The position numbers were made by a program, and so were the translations under genes. DNA of 64,000 nucleotides from Fen-1308 sp035319125 (lineage in GTDB: Bacteria > Nitrospirota > Thermodesulfovibrionia > Thermodesulfovibrionales > Dissulfurispiraceae). The stretch is from the NCBI GenBank assembly GCA_035319125.1, contig DATHDG010000026.1, positions 1-64,000 of the forward strand. Reading direction: 5' to 3'. The notes under the pieces are model-generated. The model ran no database searches and had not been told where the DNA came from. It saw nothing but the letters and a program-made list of their open reading frames with translations. The first letter of the stretch is position 1; the number at the start of each line of letters is the position of its first letter. Below, piece after piece: positions 54,530-62,809 of this stretch.

Positions 54530-55498
54530 ATGATCAAAGAGTTGAAAGCTAAAATCATCTCAGGATCATCCTTGTCAAAAGATGAGGCGTTCAGTCTGGC
54601 TTTCAGCGGCACTGATGCATTGAGTGATATTTTCCATGTTGCCGAAGCTGTTCGCAAAACCTTTTTTGGTGATCAAATAGAGCTATGCGCTATTGTTAAT
54701 GCAAAATCAGGAGCCTGCGGAGAAGACTGCGCGTATTGCGCACAATCCTCTTCAAATAACACCGGCTTTGGAGCTTATCCATTCATTGGAAAAGATGCGA
54801 TTCTAAAACAGGCGTTAGATGCCGCAAGCGGAGGTGTCAGCAGATTTAGTATAGTCACTAGTGGTAGAAAACCGACCAAACAGGATATTAAAGCTATAGC
54901 AGAAACGCTTGAATCAATTAATAAAGCAGGCTTGGGTGTCTGCGCCTCTCTTGGATTGCTTGAATTGGATGAACTCGCATTTCTTCGTGACCATGGCCTC
55001 GAAAGATACCATAATAACCTGGAGACGTCTGAGCGATTCTTTCCTTATATATGCTCTACGCACAGCTTCAAGGAAAAAATTCGTACGATCGTGTCAGCTG
55101 CATCTGTCGGGCTGTCAATTTGCTCAGGTGGCATTTTTGGCATGGGAGAGTCCTGGGAGGATCGCTTGGATCTCGCATTTCTATTGAAAGAACTTAACGT
55201 CGATTCCATGCCTATAAATTTCCTTACCCCGATTAAGGGCACGCGTCTTGAGCATCTTCCAACTCTTGAAGCAGATGAGGCCCTTAAAGTGATAAGTCTG
55301 ATGCGACTCATAATGCCGCAAGAAGCAATAAGAGTCTGCGGCGGCAGACTCCAGGCTCTAGGGAGCAGACAAACTATGATTTTTAAGGCTGGGGCCGACG
55401 CGATGATGACCGGCAATTACCTTGTAACTTCGGGACGCTCTTATCACGATGATTTGCTTATGCTTAACAGCGAAGGGCTGCATCCGAAAGGCAAGTAG
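54530..55498 (+). CDS. bioB: Biotin synthase
   Basis: 322 residues. Radical SAM cluster CGEDCAYCAQSS (CxxxCxxC), then GGVSRFSIVTSGRKP, RYHNNLETSERFFPYICSTH, GGIFGMGESWEDRLDLAFLL and the C-terminal CGGRLQALGSRQTMIFKAGA. The protein inserts sulfur into dethiobiotin. BioW, which makes pimeloyl-CoA, is encoded 2.6 kb downstream on the same strand, but bioA, bioD and bioF are not in the window. Confidence 0.95.
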   Translation: MIKELKAKIISGSSLSKDEAFSLAFSGTDALSDIFHVAEAVRKTFFGDQIELCAIVNAKSGACGEDCAYCAQSSSNNTGFGAYPFIGKDAILKQALDAASGGVSRFSIVTSGRKPTKQDIKAIAETLESINKAGLGVCASLGLLELDELAFLRDHGLERYHNNLETSERFFPYICSTHSFKEKIRTIVSAASVGLSICSGGIFGMGESWEDRLDLAFLLKELNVDSMPINFLTPIKGTRLEHLPTLEADEALKVISLMRLIMPQEAIRVCGGRLQALGSRQTMIFKAGADAMMTGNYLVTSGRSYHDDLLMLNSEGLHPKGK

Positions 55499-55828
55499 TT
55501 TCATCTGTACAGTATATGCCTTTTAATTTCAATGCGATTTGCCTTGCTAACTCTATATAATTCATCTTTTCATCTCTTGCCTTGCCAAATATTTCCGCCG
55601 ATGACATTTAATGCTGTACTGCGGATATCAAGGATATGATCTATGCATTGCAGGAATCGCCATACTTGCTACTGCTTTTTTCATATAAAAGAGGATCTTT
55701 GAATTGTGGACAAGGTTAAGTTGGCAAACTACCTAAAACGTGTTTCGTCTTTTTGGTGATATTCATCACATAAAACAAGAATGCAACGCTTTAAACTTAT
55801 TATAGATAAAAGGACAGGAGGGACGAAA
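55499..55828. other. 330-base gap between bioB and a small protein
   Basis: No gene or RNA was recognised here. The right half holds a near-perfect Crp-like palindrome at 55755-55770 and the ATTCATCACATAAAA motif at 55761-55775. AGGAGGG at the end is the ribosome site of the next gene. Confidence 0.5.
55755..55770. promoter_or_regulatory. Crp/Fnr-like operator
   Basis: GGTGA-N6-TCACA, with the core inverted repeat GTGAT-ATTC-ATCAC, closely fits the classical Crp site TGTGA-N6-TCACA. A Crp/Fnr regulator is encoded 1.3 kb downstream. Which protein binds is inferred only. Confidence 0.35.
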
Positions 55829-56095
55829 ATGAAGGTACTCAAAGTAATGATTGCGGCATGGATAATATTTGCGTTTATCGCTATTGCCAACGATGGAGGG
55901 TATAAGATCAGAGCAATGGAGGCAGACACGCAACGAGTTGTAAGTAAAACGATAAATATAGTAGCTGACAAAGCCGATAGTATAAAAGAACAAGCAGATT
56001 CAGCAAAAGAGAAAGTTAAGAGAATTGCAGGCTCTAAAGAAGAAGTTGCACAGGTTGAGACATCTCACACGGACAAGAAAGTCAAAATCAGATAA
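55829..56095 (+). CDS. Small exported or membrane-anchored Lys-rich protein
   Basis: 88 residues from ATG 55829, with AGGAGGG 6 bases ahead (the frame upstream to 55781 lacks a site). An N-terminal hydrophobic helix (VMIAAWIIFAFIAIA) is followed by a charged helical segment (KADSIKEQADSAKEKVKRIAG) predicted to be coiled coil, ending in a basic tail. Function unknown. A terminator follows 30 bases downstream, so it is a single-gene unit. Confidence 0.75.
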   Translation: MKVLKVMIAAWIIFAFIAIANDGGYKIRAMEADTQRVVSKTINIVADKADSIKEQADSAKEKVKRIAGSKEEVAQVETSHTDKKVKIR

Positions 56096-56126
56096 TCTAA
56101 CTTTTCAGGTTGCCAAAACATATGCC

Positions 56127-56158
56127 GATCCCGCTAAGGGATCCTTTGTTATTTCTTT
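56127..56158 (+). terminator. Rho-independent terminator after the small exported protein
   Basis: GATCCC and GGGATC pair around GCTAA (56127-56143), followed by CTTTGTTATTTCTTT. Confidence 0.6.
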
Positions 56159-56166
56159 CACTACAA

Positions 56167-56853
56167 CTAGAGTCCTTTATTTAGAAATCCCTTTATGAGT
56201 TCATCAGTAAATCGTTGTTCTAAATCGACATCTTCATTGAAAAAGCGTTTTTTCTCGCGTAATAGAGCATTTATCCCAGGCACATCGAAACCCTTATCCG
56301 GAATATCTGCATCGAAATTCGGGCTAATCACGTACAGCTTCTCTTGACCAGTTATGATGCGCCACATATGCCCTTCCCTGTCGAGGAGCTCCAGAATTAC
56401 CTGGGCATGATATAGATTTTGTATCAAGTTTGCATGACTTGACATAAACTGGTTTCTGTCTAAAGAGCGAGACTCATAAAGACGATGCCAACGTGGATGA
56501 TAGAATCGAAGTGTACCTGTAGTTTCCGGCCCTGTCCCCATAGCAGGAACCACCTCGAAATCAAATTGTACAAGATCGATGTACGCTTTGTTTCCCCTTG
56601 AAGTCGGATAATATTCAAGCCATACGATTTTGCTTTCAGGCAGTCCGGCAAGATAGTCGGCATAAATCTGAGATGCTATTCTATCGCTGACATTGCTGAT
56701 GGACAATGCAGTATTATCGCTACGCTCAGTAAGTACTACACATCGAACGCCATTTTCATATTCGATAATATCAAGATCGCAGAAAAAGGCAGCTTCCTTG
56801 GATGCAAGCCTGCCGATCTTATAATGAAAAGATCCACTGTAAAGAACCCTCAC
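56167..56853 (-). CDS. Uncharacterised protein
   Basis: 228 residues, soluble, no signal peptide or membrane segment, about average composition. Recognisable features: an early Asp/Glu-rich stretch FFCDLDIIEYENGVRCVVLT, a central IVWLEYYPTSRGNKAYIDLV, and RFYHPRWHRLYESRSLDR. I do not recognise a domain. It stands alone between a terminator and the opposing crp/fnr gene, with an AT-rich 235-base upstream region. A full-length ORF with no stop interruption makes it a believable gene. Confidence 0.65.
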   Translation of the reverse strand: MRVLYSGSFHYKIGRLASKEAAFFCDLDIIEYENGVRCVVLTERSDNTALSISNVSDRIASQIYADYLAGLPESKIVWLEYYPTSRGNKAYIDLVQFDFEVVPAMGTGPETTGTLRFYHPRWHRLYESRSLDRNQFMSSHANLIQNLYHAQVILELLDREGHMWRIITGQEKLYVISPNFDADIPDKGFDVPGINALLREKKRFFNEDVDLEQRFTDELIKGFLNKGL

Positions 56854-57088
56854 GTTATCCCTCGCCCTTTCCCGCGCTGCGGCATTATTATATTACTTGT
56901 TATAATTGTACCATAATTGTAAACAGTACGCTCGTAAATGAGCTTGTGATCAACAATGTCAGCAGGACTAACGCAAGACATCAGTTCTAATAAGTTCTCC
57001 AACAATCAAATATGTCGGGATATGTAAGATAATTAATTGTGGTATTATGTAACTAGAAATATTATCTTCTTCAATCGGGAGGTTGCCA

Positions 57089-57805
57089 TTGAAAGCTCCT
57101 CAACTTAAAAGCAAAATCGCAAGAAACTGCAATTTATTGCGTAGTTTACCATTCTTTCAAGGCCTTTCAGACAAGGAATTTGCCGATCTAAAACATATTT
57201 TTGTCGAACGCCATTACGCCCGTAACAAAACGATATTTCTTGAAGAAGATACTGTTAACTATATGTATATAATTCTATCTGGGAAGGTAAAAGTTATCCA
57301 CTCAGGGCTTGATGGAAAGGAGCATATTGTAGCCATTCATCAAAAAGGTGATTTCTTCGGTGAAATGGCCCTTCTGGATGGAAAAACTTCACCGGCTACC
57401 GTAGTAGCACTTGAAGACACTTTGATTGCTATAATTTCCAGCAAAGACTTCGAAAAATACCTCCTCAAGAACGATAAGATATTGAGGCAGACAGTCTCAA
57501 TCCTTTGCACAAGACTGAGAGAGGCATGGATGATGATAAAAGTGCTTAGCTTGCCGAATGCAGAGGATAGAGTCAGAGCAGTCATAACAATAGTCAGCGA
57601 TTATTATGGGTATAAAGACGCCCGCGGCACAGTGCTGAGTTCCAGATTGACACATCAAAACATAGCCGACTACTCATTCGTGTCGCGTGAGACAGTAACA
57701 AGGCTTATGAACCGATTTGCCAAAGACGGAGAAATAGAGGTTTTGGAAAATAAAGATATAGTACTAAAACCATCCTTTGCGCGAAAAAGCGTAGTTTGTG
57801 ACTAA
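57089..57805 (+). CDS. Crp/Fnr-family transcriptional regulator
   Basis: About 238 residues from TTG 57089, which has GGGAGG 6 bases ahead (TTG 57083 is an alternative). The cyclic-nucleotide-binding barrel (about 25-140) has FLEEDTVNYMYIILSGKVKV and GDFFGEMALLDGKTSPATVV. The helix-turn-helix is THQNIADYSFVSRETVTRLM. The sequence lacks the four-Cys cluster expected of Fnr, so it is closer to Crp or Dnr in ligand type. It may act on the Crp-like site at 55755. Confidence 0.9.
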   Translation: MKAPQLKSKIARNCNLLRSLPFFQGLSDKEFADLKHIFVERHYARNKTIFLEEDTVNYMYIILSGKVKVIHSGLDGKEHIVAIHQKGDFFGEMALLDGKTSPATVVALEDTLIAIISSKDFEKYLLKNDKILRQTVSILCTRLREAWMMIKVLSLPNAEDRVRAVITIVSDYYGYKDARGTVLSSRLTHQNIADYSFVSRETVTRLMNRFAKDGEIEVLENKDIVLKPSFARKSVVCD

Positions 57806-57811
57806 TACACT

Positions 57812-57839
57812 TTGAATAAAATCGGCTTCGCGTTATAAT
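57812..57839 (+). promoter_or_regulatory. Candidate sigma-70 promoter for the 24-residue membrane peptide
   Basis: TTGAAT (57812-57817) and TATAAT (57834-57839) are 16 bases apart, 50 bases ahead of the small ORF. Confidence 0.45.
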
Positions 57840-57888
57840 TATAGTAGAAGCTGTCGATAAGTTATAAGGGCGTGAGGAGAAAAGGTTT

Positions 57889-57963
57889 ATGGATATTCTA
57901 GCTCTCTGCGTAATAATTCTTCCTGTGCTGGCCTGTGCATACGCATTTTTCTTCAAGGCTTGA
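57889..57963 (+). CDS. 24-residue single-helix membrane peptide
   Basis: A tiny ORF, MDILALCVIILPVLACAYAF then FFKA, entirely hydrophobic except the N-terminal Asp and C-terminal Lys. GAGGAG lies 8-9 bases before the ATG, and a good promoter lies ahead. Very short one-helix proteins of this kind often assist larger membrane complexes (KdpF, CydX, CcoQ class), but none of those partners is nearby. It stands alone between crp/fnr and bioW. Reality depends on expression; the ribosome site and promoter are seen directly. Confidence 0.45.
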   Translation: MDILALCVIILPVLACAYAFFFKA

Positions 57964-58100
57964 ACTGACTGTAATAGAATCTTTCAGTTATTCCTGCTTT
58001 AATTCAACCTATTAAGACAAGTTCTCTTCTTAATCGAGTTCGCTTCCTGATCACACACGCCACATGTTTAAATCAGCGATTTTCTTGTATTATATTCAAC

Positions 58101-58871
58101 ATGTGGAACGTTCGCATGAGGGCCTCGGCCAAAAAAATGCTCGGCAGAACCGGCAAGCATGGCGGTCAGGCAAACGAAATACATATTTCGGGGGCCGAGG
58201 GCATCTGCGAAGATGATCAAATATCAAAGCTGGCAGAGAAATTCATCAACCGCGCACTGTCGCACACAAGGGGCAGGCCGGACAAAATAGTGATAACACT
58301 CGAAAGAATAAAGGCCCTGCCTCAGAAGATCAGCCTGCTGCCGGTGAGGACCCTCGAGTGCGAAGCTCCTGAAGATGCTTGGCGTATGATATCTGCCTGC
58401 CTGTCTGAGCTCGAAATATCTTCCGCTGCCTTGCGGTCAGCAAGGCGCGTTCTCGAAGCGAAGCGTACGATGAGGGGCGCAGCGCTGATATCCCTGACAT
58501 CGGGCAAAAGGCTTGAGCCGGACCGCGCGCGTGGCGTAAGAGTCTCGCGCCTGGGTATCGACAAAAGCTCCGAGAAGCGACTTATCCGTAAATTAGCCGG
58601 AATGGGTATCAACAGTCAGACCGTCAGGGAGGCACTTATCCTGGCATCCAAAGTATCAGCCTGCAGAGAGATCGCAGCCGAAATCTGCATGTCTGATGAC
58701 CCGGACTATACAACCGGCTATATTGCCTCAAGATCGTTAGGATATCTGAGGATACCCAATATTAAGCGGCTTGGGGCAATGCATGGCGGCAGGGTTTTCT
58801 TTCTGAAAGAAAATAGCGACATAAAAAAGACAATAGCCTGGCTTGAAAAGGAACCGGTTGTCGCGGGGTAA
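58101..58871 (+). CDS. bioW: 6-carboxyhexanoate-CoA ligase
   Basis: 256 residues, matching the BioW family: an N-terminal YSVRMRAS-like start (NVRMRASA), HISGAEGICEDDQI, RGRPDKIVITLERI, LPVRTLECEAPEDA and RGAALISLTSGKR followed by PDRARGVRVSRLG. BioW activates pimelate to pimeloyl-CoA for biotin synthesis. The usual Arg in HISGAER is Gly here, a minor oddity. It overlaps no neighbour and precedes the lipid kinase by 3 bases. Confidence 0.9.
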   Translation: MWNVRMRASAKKMLGRTGKHGGQANEIHISGAEGICEDDQISKLAEKFINRALSHTRGRPDKIVITLERIKALPQKISLLPVRTLECEAPEDAWRMISACLSELEISSAALRSARRVLEAKRTMRGAALISLTSGKRLEPDRARGVRVSRLGIDKSSEKRLIRKLAGMGINSQTVREALILASKVSACREIAAEICMSDDPDYTTGYIASRSLGYLRIPNIKRLGAMHGGRVFFLKENSDIKKTIAWLEKEPVVAG

Positions 58872-58874
58872 GCC

Positions 58875-59876
58875 ATGACAAAGAAAATGGTAGTCATCGG
58901 CAACCCCATAGCAGGAGGTGGCGCCGGAGAGAAAATATCGCAGGCATTGTCGATTCTAAAGAAAAAAGGAATAGACGCCGAGCTCATGCTCACATCCGGC
59001 AAAGGCGACGCAGAACTCTTCGCTCGTCAGGCCGCCACAATGTCCGATACAATAGTCATAGCTGCAGGAGGCGACGGAACGTATAATGAAGCCGCCAACG
59101 GGCTTGCACACACCAACACCCCGCTTGCCATACTGCCGATGGGAACGACTTCAGTGTTGGCCCGGGAACTGGGCATTCCAATAAATATCGAAAAAGCGCT
59201 TGATATTGCAGTCGGCGGAACCGCCGTACAAGCGCATTTGGGAAAGATATCCTGCCGAGGACAGAAGACAACATCTGCGTCACATCCCACCACCTCTTCT
59301 GAGGAATTCGCAAGATACTTCCTGCTGATGACAGGAATCGGATACGACGGTGAATCAGTCTACGAAGTAAATGAACAGTTGAAGAAATACTCTGGAAAAC
59401 TCGCCTATATAGTAAGCGGGATTGGTGCACTTATAAAATACCACCCTGGATTGCTAAGTATTAAGGCAGCAATAAGAGACAACGATGATATTACCGGAGA
59501 GCGGTTTCATGTCAATACGCGGCACTGCTCGTTAAACAAGAATTTGCTCGAAGCCGCCGGCTATACAATTGTCGTGAGCAAAGCAGCCTGTTACGGCGGG
59601 GACATGAAGATAACTCCTGAGGCCAGTTTGACATCCCCCCACCTTTACATATTTATCTCACATAAAAGGGGCCGGATCAACCTGCTGCATTATCTGGGGG
59701 CCATCATAAGCGGTAGGGCAACCGAGTTGCAGGACACAACCTATTTCAGGGCCGACAGTATCGAGATAGAAGGTGACAGTCATATTCAGATCGATGGCGA
59801 CTACGCGGGCAAGACGCCCGCACGGATAACCGTTGCGGAAAATGCTTTGAAGCTAATAGTGCCGAATGACAAATGA
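58875..59876 (+). CDS. Diacylglycerol/lipid kinase family protein
   Basis: 333 residues with NPIAGGGAGEKISQAL, the catalytic GGDGTYNEAANGL, PLAILPMGTTSVLARELGIP and a C-terminal beta-sandwich (HIQIDGDYAGKTPARITV). It phosphorylates diacylglycerol or a related lipid. It begins 3 bases after bioW and probably shares its transcript, although the pathways are unrelated. Confidence 0.93.
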   Translation: MTKKMVVIGNPIAGGGAGEKISQALSILKKKGIDAELMLTSGKGDAELFARQAATMSDTIVIAAGGDGTYNEAANGLAHTNTPLAILPMGTTSVLARELGIPINIEKALDIAVGGTAVQAHLGKISCRGQKTTSASHPTTSSEEFARYFLLMTGIGYDGESVYEVNEQLKKYSGKLAYIVSGIGALIKYHPGLLSIKAAIRDNDDITGERFHVNTRHCSLNKNLLEAAGYTIVVSKAACYGGDMKITPEASLTSPHLYIFISHKRGRINLLHYLGAIISGRATELQDTTYFRADSIEIEGDSHIQIDGDYAGKTPARITVAENALKLIVPNDK

Positions 59877-59942
59877 TGTGAAACGGCATCTGCACGATCA
59901 GACACTTAATTCATCCTTCGCAGCGCGGTTTTCCTGAAAATA

Positions 59943-60782
59943 TTAATACTCTTGAGGCATCTCCCTCAATTGGGCCATCGAGAATACCGGTCCGTCTTTG
60001 CATACATACTCCGGACCTACGTTGCACCGGCCGCATATGCCTATGCCGCACTTCATCCTGTTTTCAAGTGAAGTGATCGTCTGTTCCGGAGTGAAGCCCA
60101 GCTTGACCATAACGGGCAGCGTGAATTTGATCATGATGGGTGGCCCGCAGATCACGGCAATTGCATTGTTTGATGAGGGCGCAACCTGCTCGGTCACAGC
60201 GGGCACGAAGCCGACTCTCCCAGTCCAGCCGGGCGCATCCCTGTCTACGGTTACGTTGTAATTTATATCGTCACGCTTGGACCATTCTTCCAACGTGTCT
60301 TTGTAAAGCAGCATCCCCGGCGTCCTGGCGCCGTAGATAAGGGTGATCTTACCGAAATCAGCCCTGTTTTTCTCGTCAAGCATATACACAATTGTGGCCC
60401 GTAGCGTCGTGAAGGCATAACCTCCGCCGATGATCGTAACATCTTTTCCCTTCATCTTGTCGAAAGGATAGGAGTTTCCGAGCGGACCTCTCACCCCCAT
60501 TATCGATCCTTCGCTAAGATTGTGGAGGGCGGTCGTAACAACTCCCATCTTGTTTACAGTAAAAAGCAGGTGGTCACCTTCGGTTGGGGACGAAGCTATC
60601 CCTATGGGGATCTCACCCTTGCCGGTAACCGATAATTGCGCAAACTGGCCGGGAGTATAATCGAAAGCCTTACGGTCCTCTTCTTTGAGAAATACAAGCT
60701 TGAATGACTTGATATTCCTGTCTTCAGTTTCAATCACCGTTTTTTCTATCCTTACCGGATACGGCAAATATGGGTTTTTCAT
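59943..60782 (-). CDS. FAD/NAD-binding oxidoreductase subunit (FlxA/AsrB/HyhG type)
   Basis: 279 residues of the ferredoxin-NADP reductase fold: FAD segment YTPGQFAQLSV, NAD segment IIGGGYAFTTLRATIVYML, PGMLLYKDTLEEW, and a C-terminal 2Fe-2S site with CGIGICGRCNVG and VCKDGP. Such proteins accept electrons from NAD(P)H in sulfhydrogenases, anaerobic sulfite reductase and Hdr-Flx complexes. It is the last gene of the hdrA cluster on the minus strand, 28 bases after the FlxB-like gene. This subunit is the likely NAD(P)H entry point. Confidence 0.9.
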   Translation of the reverse strand: MKNPYLPYPVRIEKTVIETEDRNIKSFKLVFLKEEDRKAFDYTPGQFAQLSVTGKGEIPIGIASSPTEGDHLLFTVNKMGVVTTALHNLSEGSIMGVRGPLGNSYPFDKMKGKDVTIIGGGYAFTTLRATIVYMLDEKNRADFGKITLIYGARTPGMLLYKDTLEEWSKRDDINYNVTVDRDAPGWTGRVGFVPAVTEQVAPSSNNAIAVICGPPIMIKFTLPVMVKLGFTPEQTITSLENRMKCGIGICGRCNVGPEYVCKDGPVFSMAQLREMPQEY

Positions 60783-60810
60783 ATATAGTTCTCTCTTGTC
60801 GTATTTATTC

Positions 60811-61842
60811 TCACGAATTCATCTGTTTTACTACTTCACGTATGTCTATATTCACAGGGCACAAGGTTACACAGCGCCCGCAGCCGACGCATCCGATCTC
60901 TCCATTTCTCTTCATCGGGATATATTTAAACTTGTGCATAAAGCGCTGCCTTACCCGCTCCTTTTTGCCGGGTCGGGGATTATGCCCCGTAGCATGAACG
61001 GTGAATATCCATGACATGCACGACTCCCAGTTGCGAACCCGCTCTCCACCTCCCCTGAACACTTCGTCCTGTATATCGAAGCAGTGGCAGGTCGGGCAGA
61101 CATACGAGCAGGTCGAACAGTTAAGACAGGGTTCGGCTACTCTTTGCCAGTAATCTTCACTAAAGAGTTCAAGCACGGTCTTGGCATTCACCTTTTCGGC
61201 GCCGAACTGGATAGTCATGGCATTTTCGGCATTCTTTCTGAGAGTCTTATAGGCTTCAATATTGGCTTCACTCGGTTCTCTCAGAACGTGGCTGCCTGCC
61301 AGAAGCTCCCGGCCCTTCTTGGTGAGGGACTTCAAAAGGAAATGTTCGCCGAGATCGGCCACCATGACATCAAGCCCTGTCTCATCAAATGGATGCGAAT
61401 TGACCGATGTGCAAAAACAGGTGCCGCACGGCTCAGTGCAGCCAAGCCCGACGAGAGTGACTGCATCCCTCTTGGATAACCAGTAGTTGTCGGCAAACTG
61501 ATCGTTCTTGAATATCATATCCAGGATGCGGAAAGCCCGCGCATCGCAGGGCCTTATGCCGATTATTGCCTTCTTTGAAGGCATAGCCTGTTCATCCCTG
61601 TAGATATTAGCGTCCTCTCCCTCCCGCCTGAAAGAAAGCATTATCTCAGACTGCGGGAAAAAGATTTCTTTCGGCGACATGGTCGTGTTCTTGAACCCGT
61701 CCAGGTTGATATCCGCCGCGCCCGAAATAGGCGCGAACTTGACCTGTTCTCCCTGCTTGACCGGACCCCAAACCTCGCACTTGTTTTGCAGCTCCTCGAT
61801 AAAAACTGCCAAATTTTTCTTGTTCAGTCTCATGTATTCCAT
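60811..61842 (-). CDS. Fe-S subunit of the Flx/Asr/sulfhydrogenase type (FlxB/AsrA-like)
   Basis: 343 residues. Cys clusters: CDARAFRILDM and CTEPCGTCFC in the middle, CLNCSTCSYVCPTCHCFD (ferredoxin-like 4Fe-4S) and CVGCGRCVTLCPVN near the C-terminus. It would pass electrons from the FAD subunit to the Hdr part. It lies between the dicluster Fe-S gene (10-base gap) and the FAD gene. Assignment to Flx rather than Asr rests on the hdrA neighbours. Confidence 0.9.
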   Translation of the reverse strand: MEYMRLNKKNLAVFIEELQNKCEVWGPVKQGEQVKFAPISGAADINLDGFKNTTMSPKEIFFPQSEIMLSFRREGEDANIYRDEQAMPSKKAIIGIRPCDARAFRILDMIFKNDQFADNYWLSKRDAVTLVGLGCTEPCGTCFCTSVNSHPFDETGLDVMVADLGEHFLLKSLTKKGRELLAGSHVLREPSEANIEAYKTLRKNAENAMTIQFGAEKVNAKTVLELFSEDYWQRVAEPCLNCSTCSYVCPTCHCFDIQDEVFRGGGERVRNWESCMSWIFTVHATGHNPRPGKKERVRQRFMHKFKYIPMKRNGEIGCVGCGRCVTLCPVNIDIREVVKQMNS

Positions 61843-61852
61843 AGTCGGCCAC

Positions 61853-62809
61853 CTACTCCTTCACGAACGGCTGAGGGTCGTCGCGCTGAAAGACTGTCAG
61901 CGGAGGAGGCGTCTTCAGGTCCTTCCATGCCTCATAACCGTCAAAGATTTCCCGGATATCTTTTTCCACCTTGCCGGAAATCAGCCTGATCTTTATCCCC
62001 ATCGGGCAGACCTCCTCGCATGCCCCGCATTCGGTGCATCGCCCGGCAGTATGAAATGCCCTGATCAGGTGATAGGACAGAACGTCCTTGTCATTCTGGG
62101 ATTTTCCGCACCACTGCGGATTGGACTTGTCCACAAAACACTCCGGACAGTAGCACAACGGGCAGGCATCACGGCAGGCGTAACAGCGTATGCACGGACT
62201 CAGAAGCTCATCTATAAAATCCGCCCTTTCTACGGGAGACATTGCTTCCACCGCCCTAATTTTTTCGTACCGGACAGGGTCTTTCAGTTCGGGTTTCGGT
62301 TCCGAAACTATTTCGTCAAAGAGGACGGGGTTTCTGACTGTACAGCGGTCGCAGTTTCGGTTCAGGACGTCACTGCGATTCAACGTAATCTCGAATCCCT
62401 TTCCCTTGGCGATAACATACAAACTATCTTCCGTTGCTTCTGTAATCTCTCCGGGGACGGCTGCCATGATCTTTCTGGGATCGAGCATCCCTGTGCAGGG
62501 CATTCCAATGATATAGATGTTGTTGCTGTCTACCTGTTTCTCCTGAATCAGGCCTACGATATTTCTGCTCACGCATCCCTGAGCGACAATGGCAGCGCGC
62601 TTGCCTGCCATTTTTGGCAGATAGACGGCAAGATTGCCGATGCAGTTGCCATCCCAGAGGAGCAGGTCGGCCTCTTGCGAGTTGGTGGCAAAATACGGGG
62701 TATTCTTCAGCGGAATAGTGCCCTTCTTGAAGCCGATCACGACATCGACTTTTTGCTTGTCGAGCAGTTTCTTTGCTACTTCCCTGAGATTAGTTGTCCT
62801 GACATTCAT
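61853..62809 (-). CDS. Fe-S protein of the hdr-flx cluster (4Fe-4S dicluster)
   Basis: 318 residues. The N-terminal half has FrhB-like segments (VIGFKKGTIPLKNTPYFAT, VAQGCVSRNIVGLIQE, IGMPCTGMLDPRKI). The C-terminal half has CIRCYACRDACPLCYCPEC and CTECGACEEVCPMG. It does not match HdrB (no CCG motif) and is not plain HdrC; it may be FlxC-like. Its start overlaps the mvhD stop by 4 bases. Its role as an electron carrier in the same complex is inferred from context. Confidence 0.82.
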   Translation of the reverse strand: MNVRTTNLREVAKKLLDKQKVDVVIGFKKGTIPLKNTPYFATNSQEADLLLWDGNCIGNLAVYLPKMAGKRAAIVAQGCVSRNIVGLIQEKQVDSNNIYIIGMPCTGMLDPRKIMAAVPGEITEATEDSLYVIAKGKGFEITLNRSDVLNRNCDRCTVRNPVLFDEIVSEPKPELKDPVRYEKIRAVEAMSPVERADFIDELLSPCIRCYACRDACPLCYCPECFVDKSNPQWCGKSQNDKDVLSYHLIRAFHTAGRCTECGACEEVCPMGIKIRLISGKVEKDIREIFDGYEAWKDLKTPPPLTVFQRDDPQPFVKE

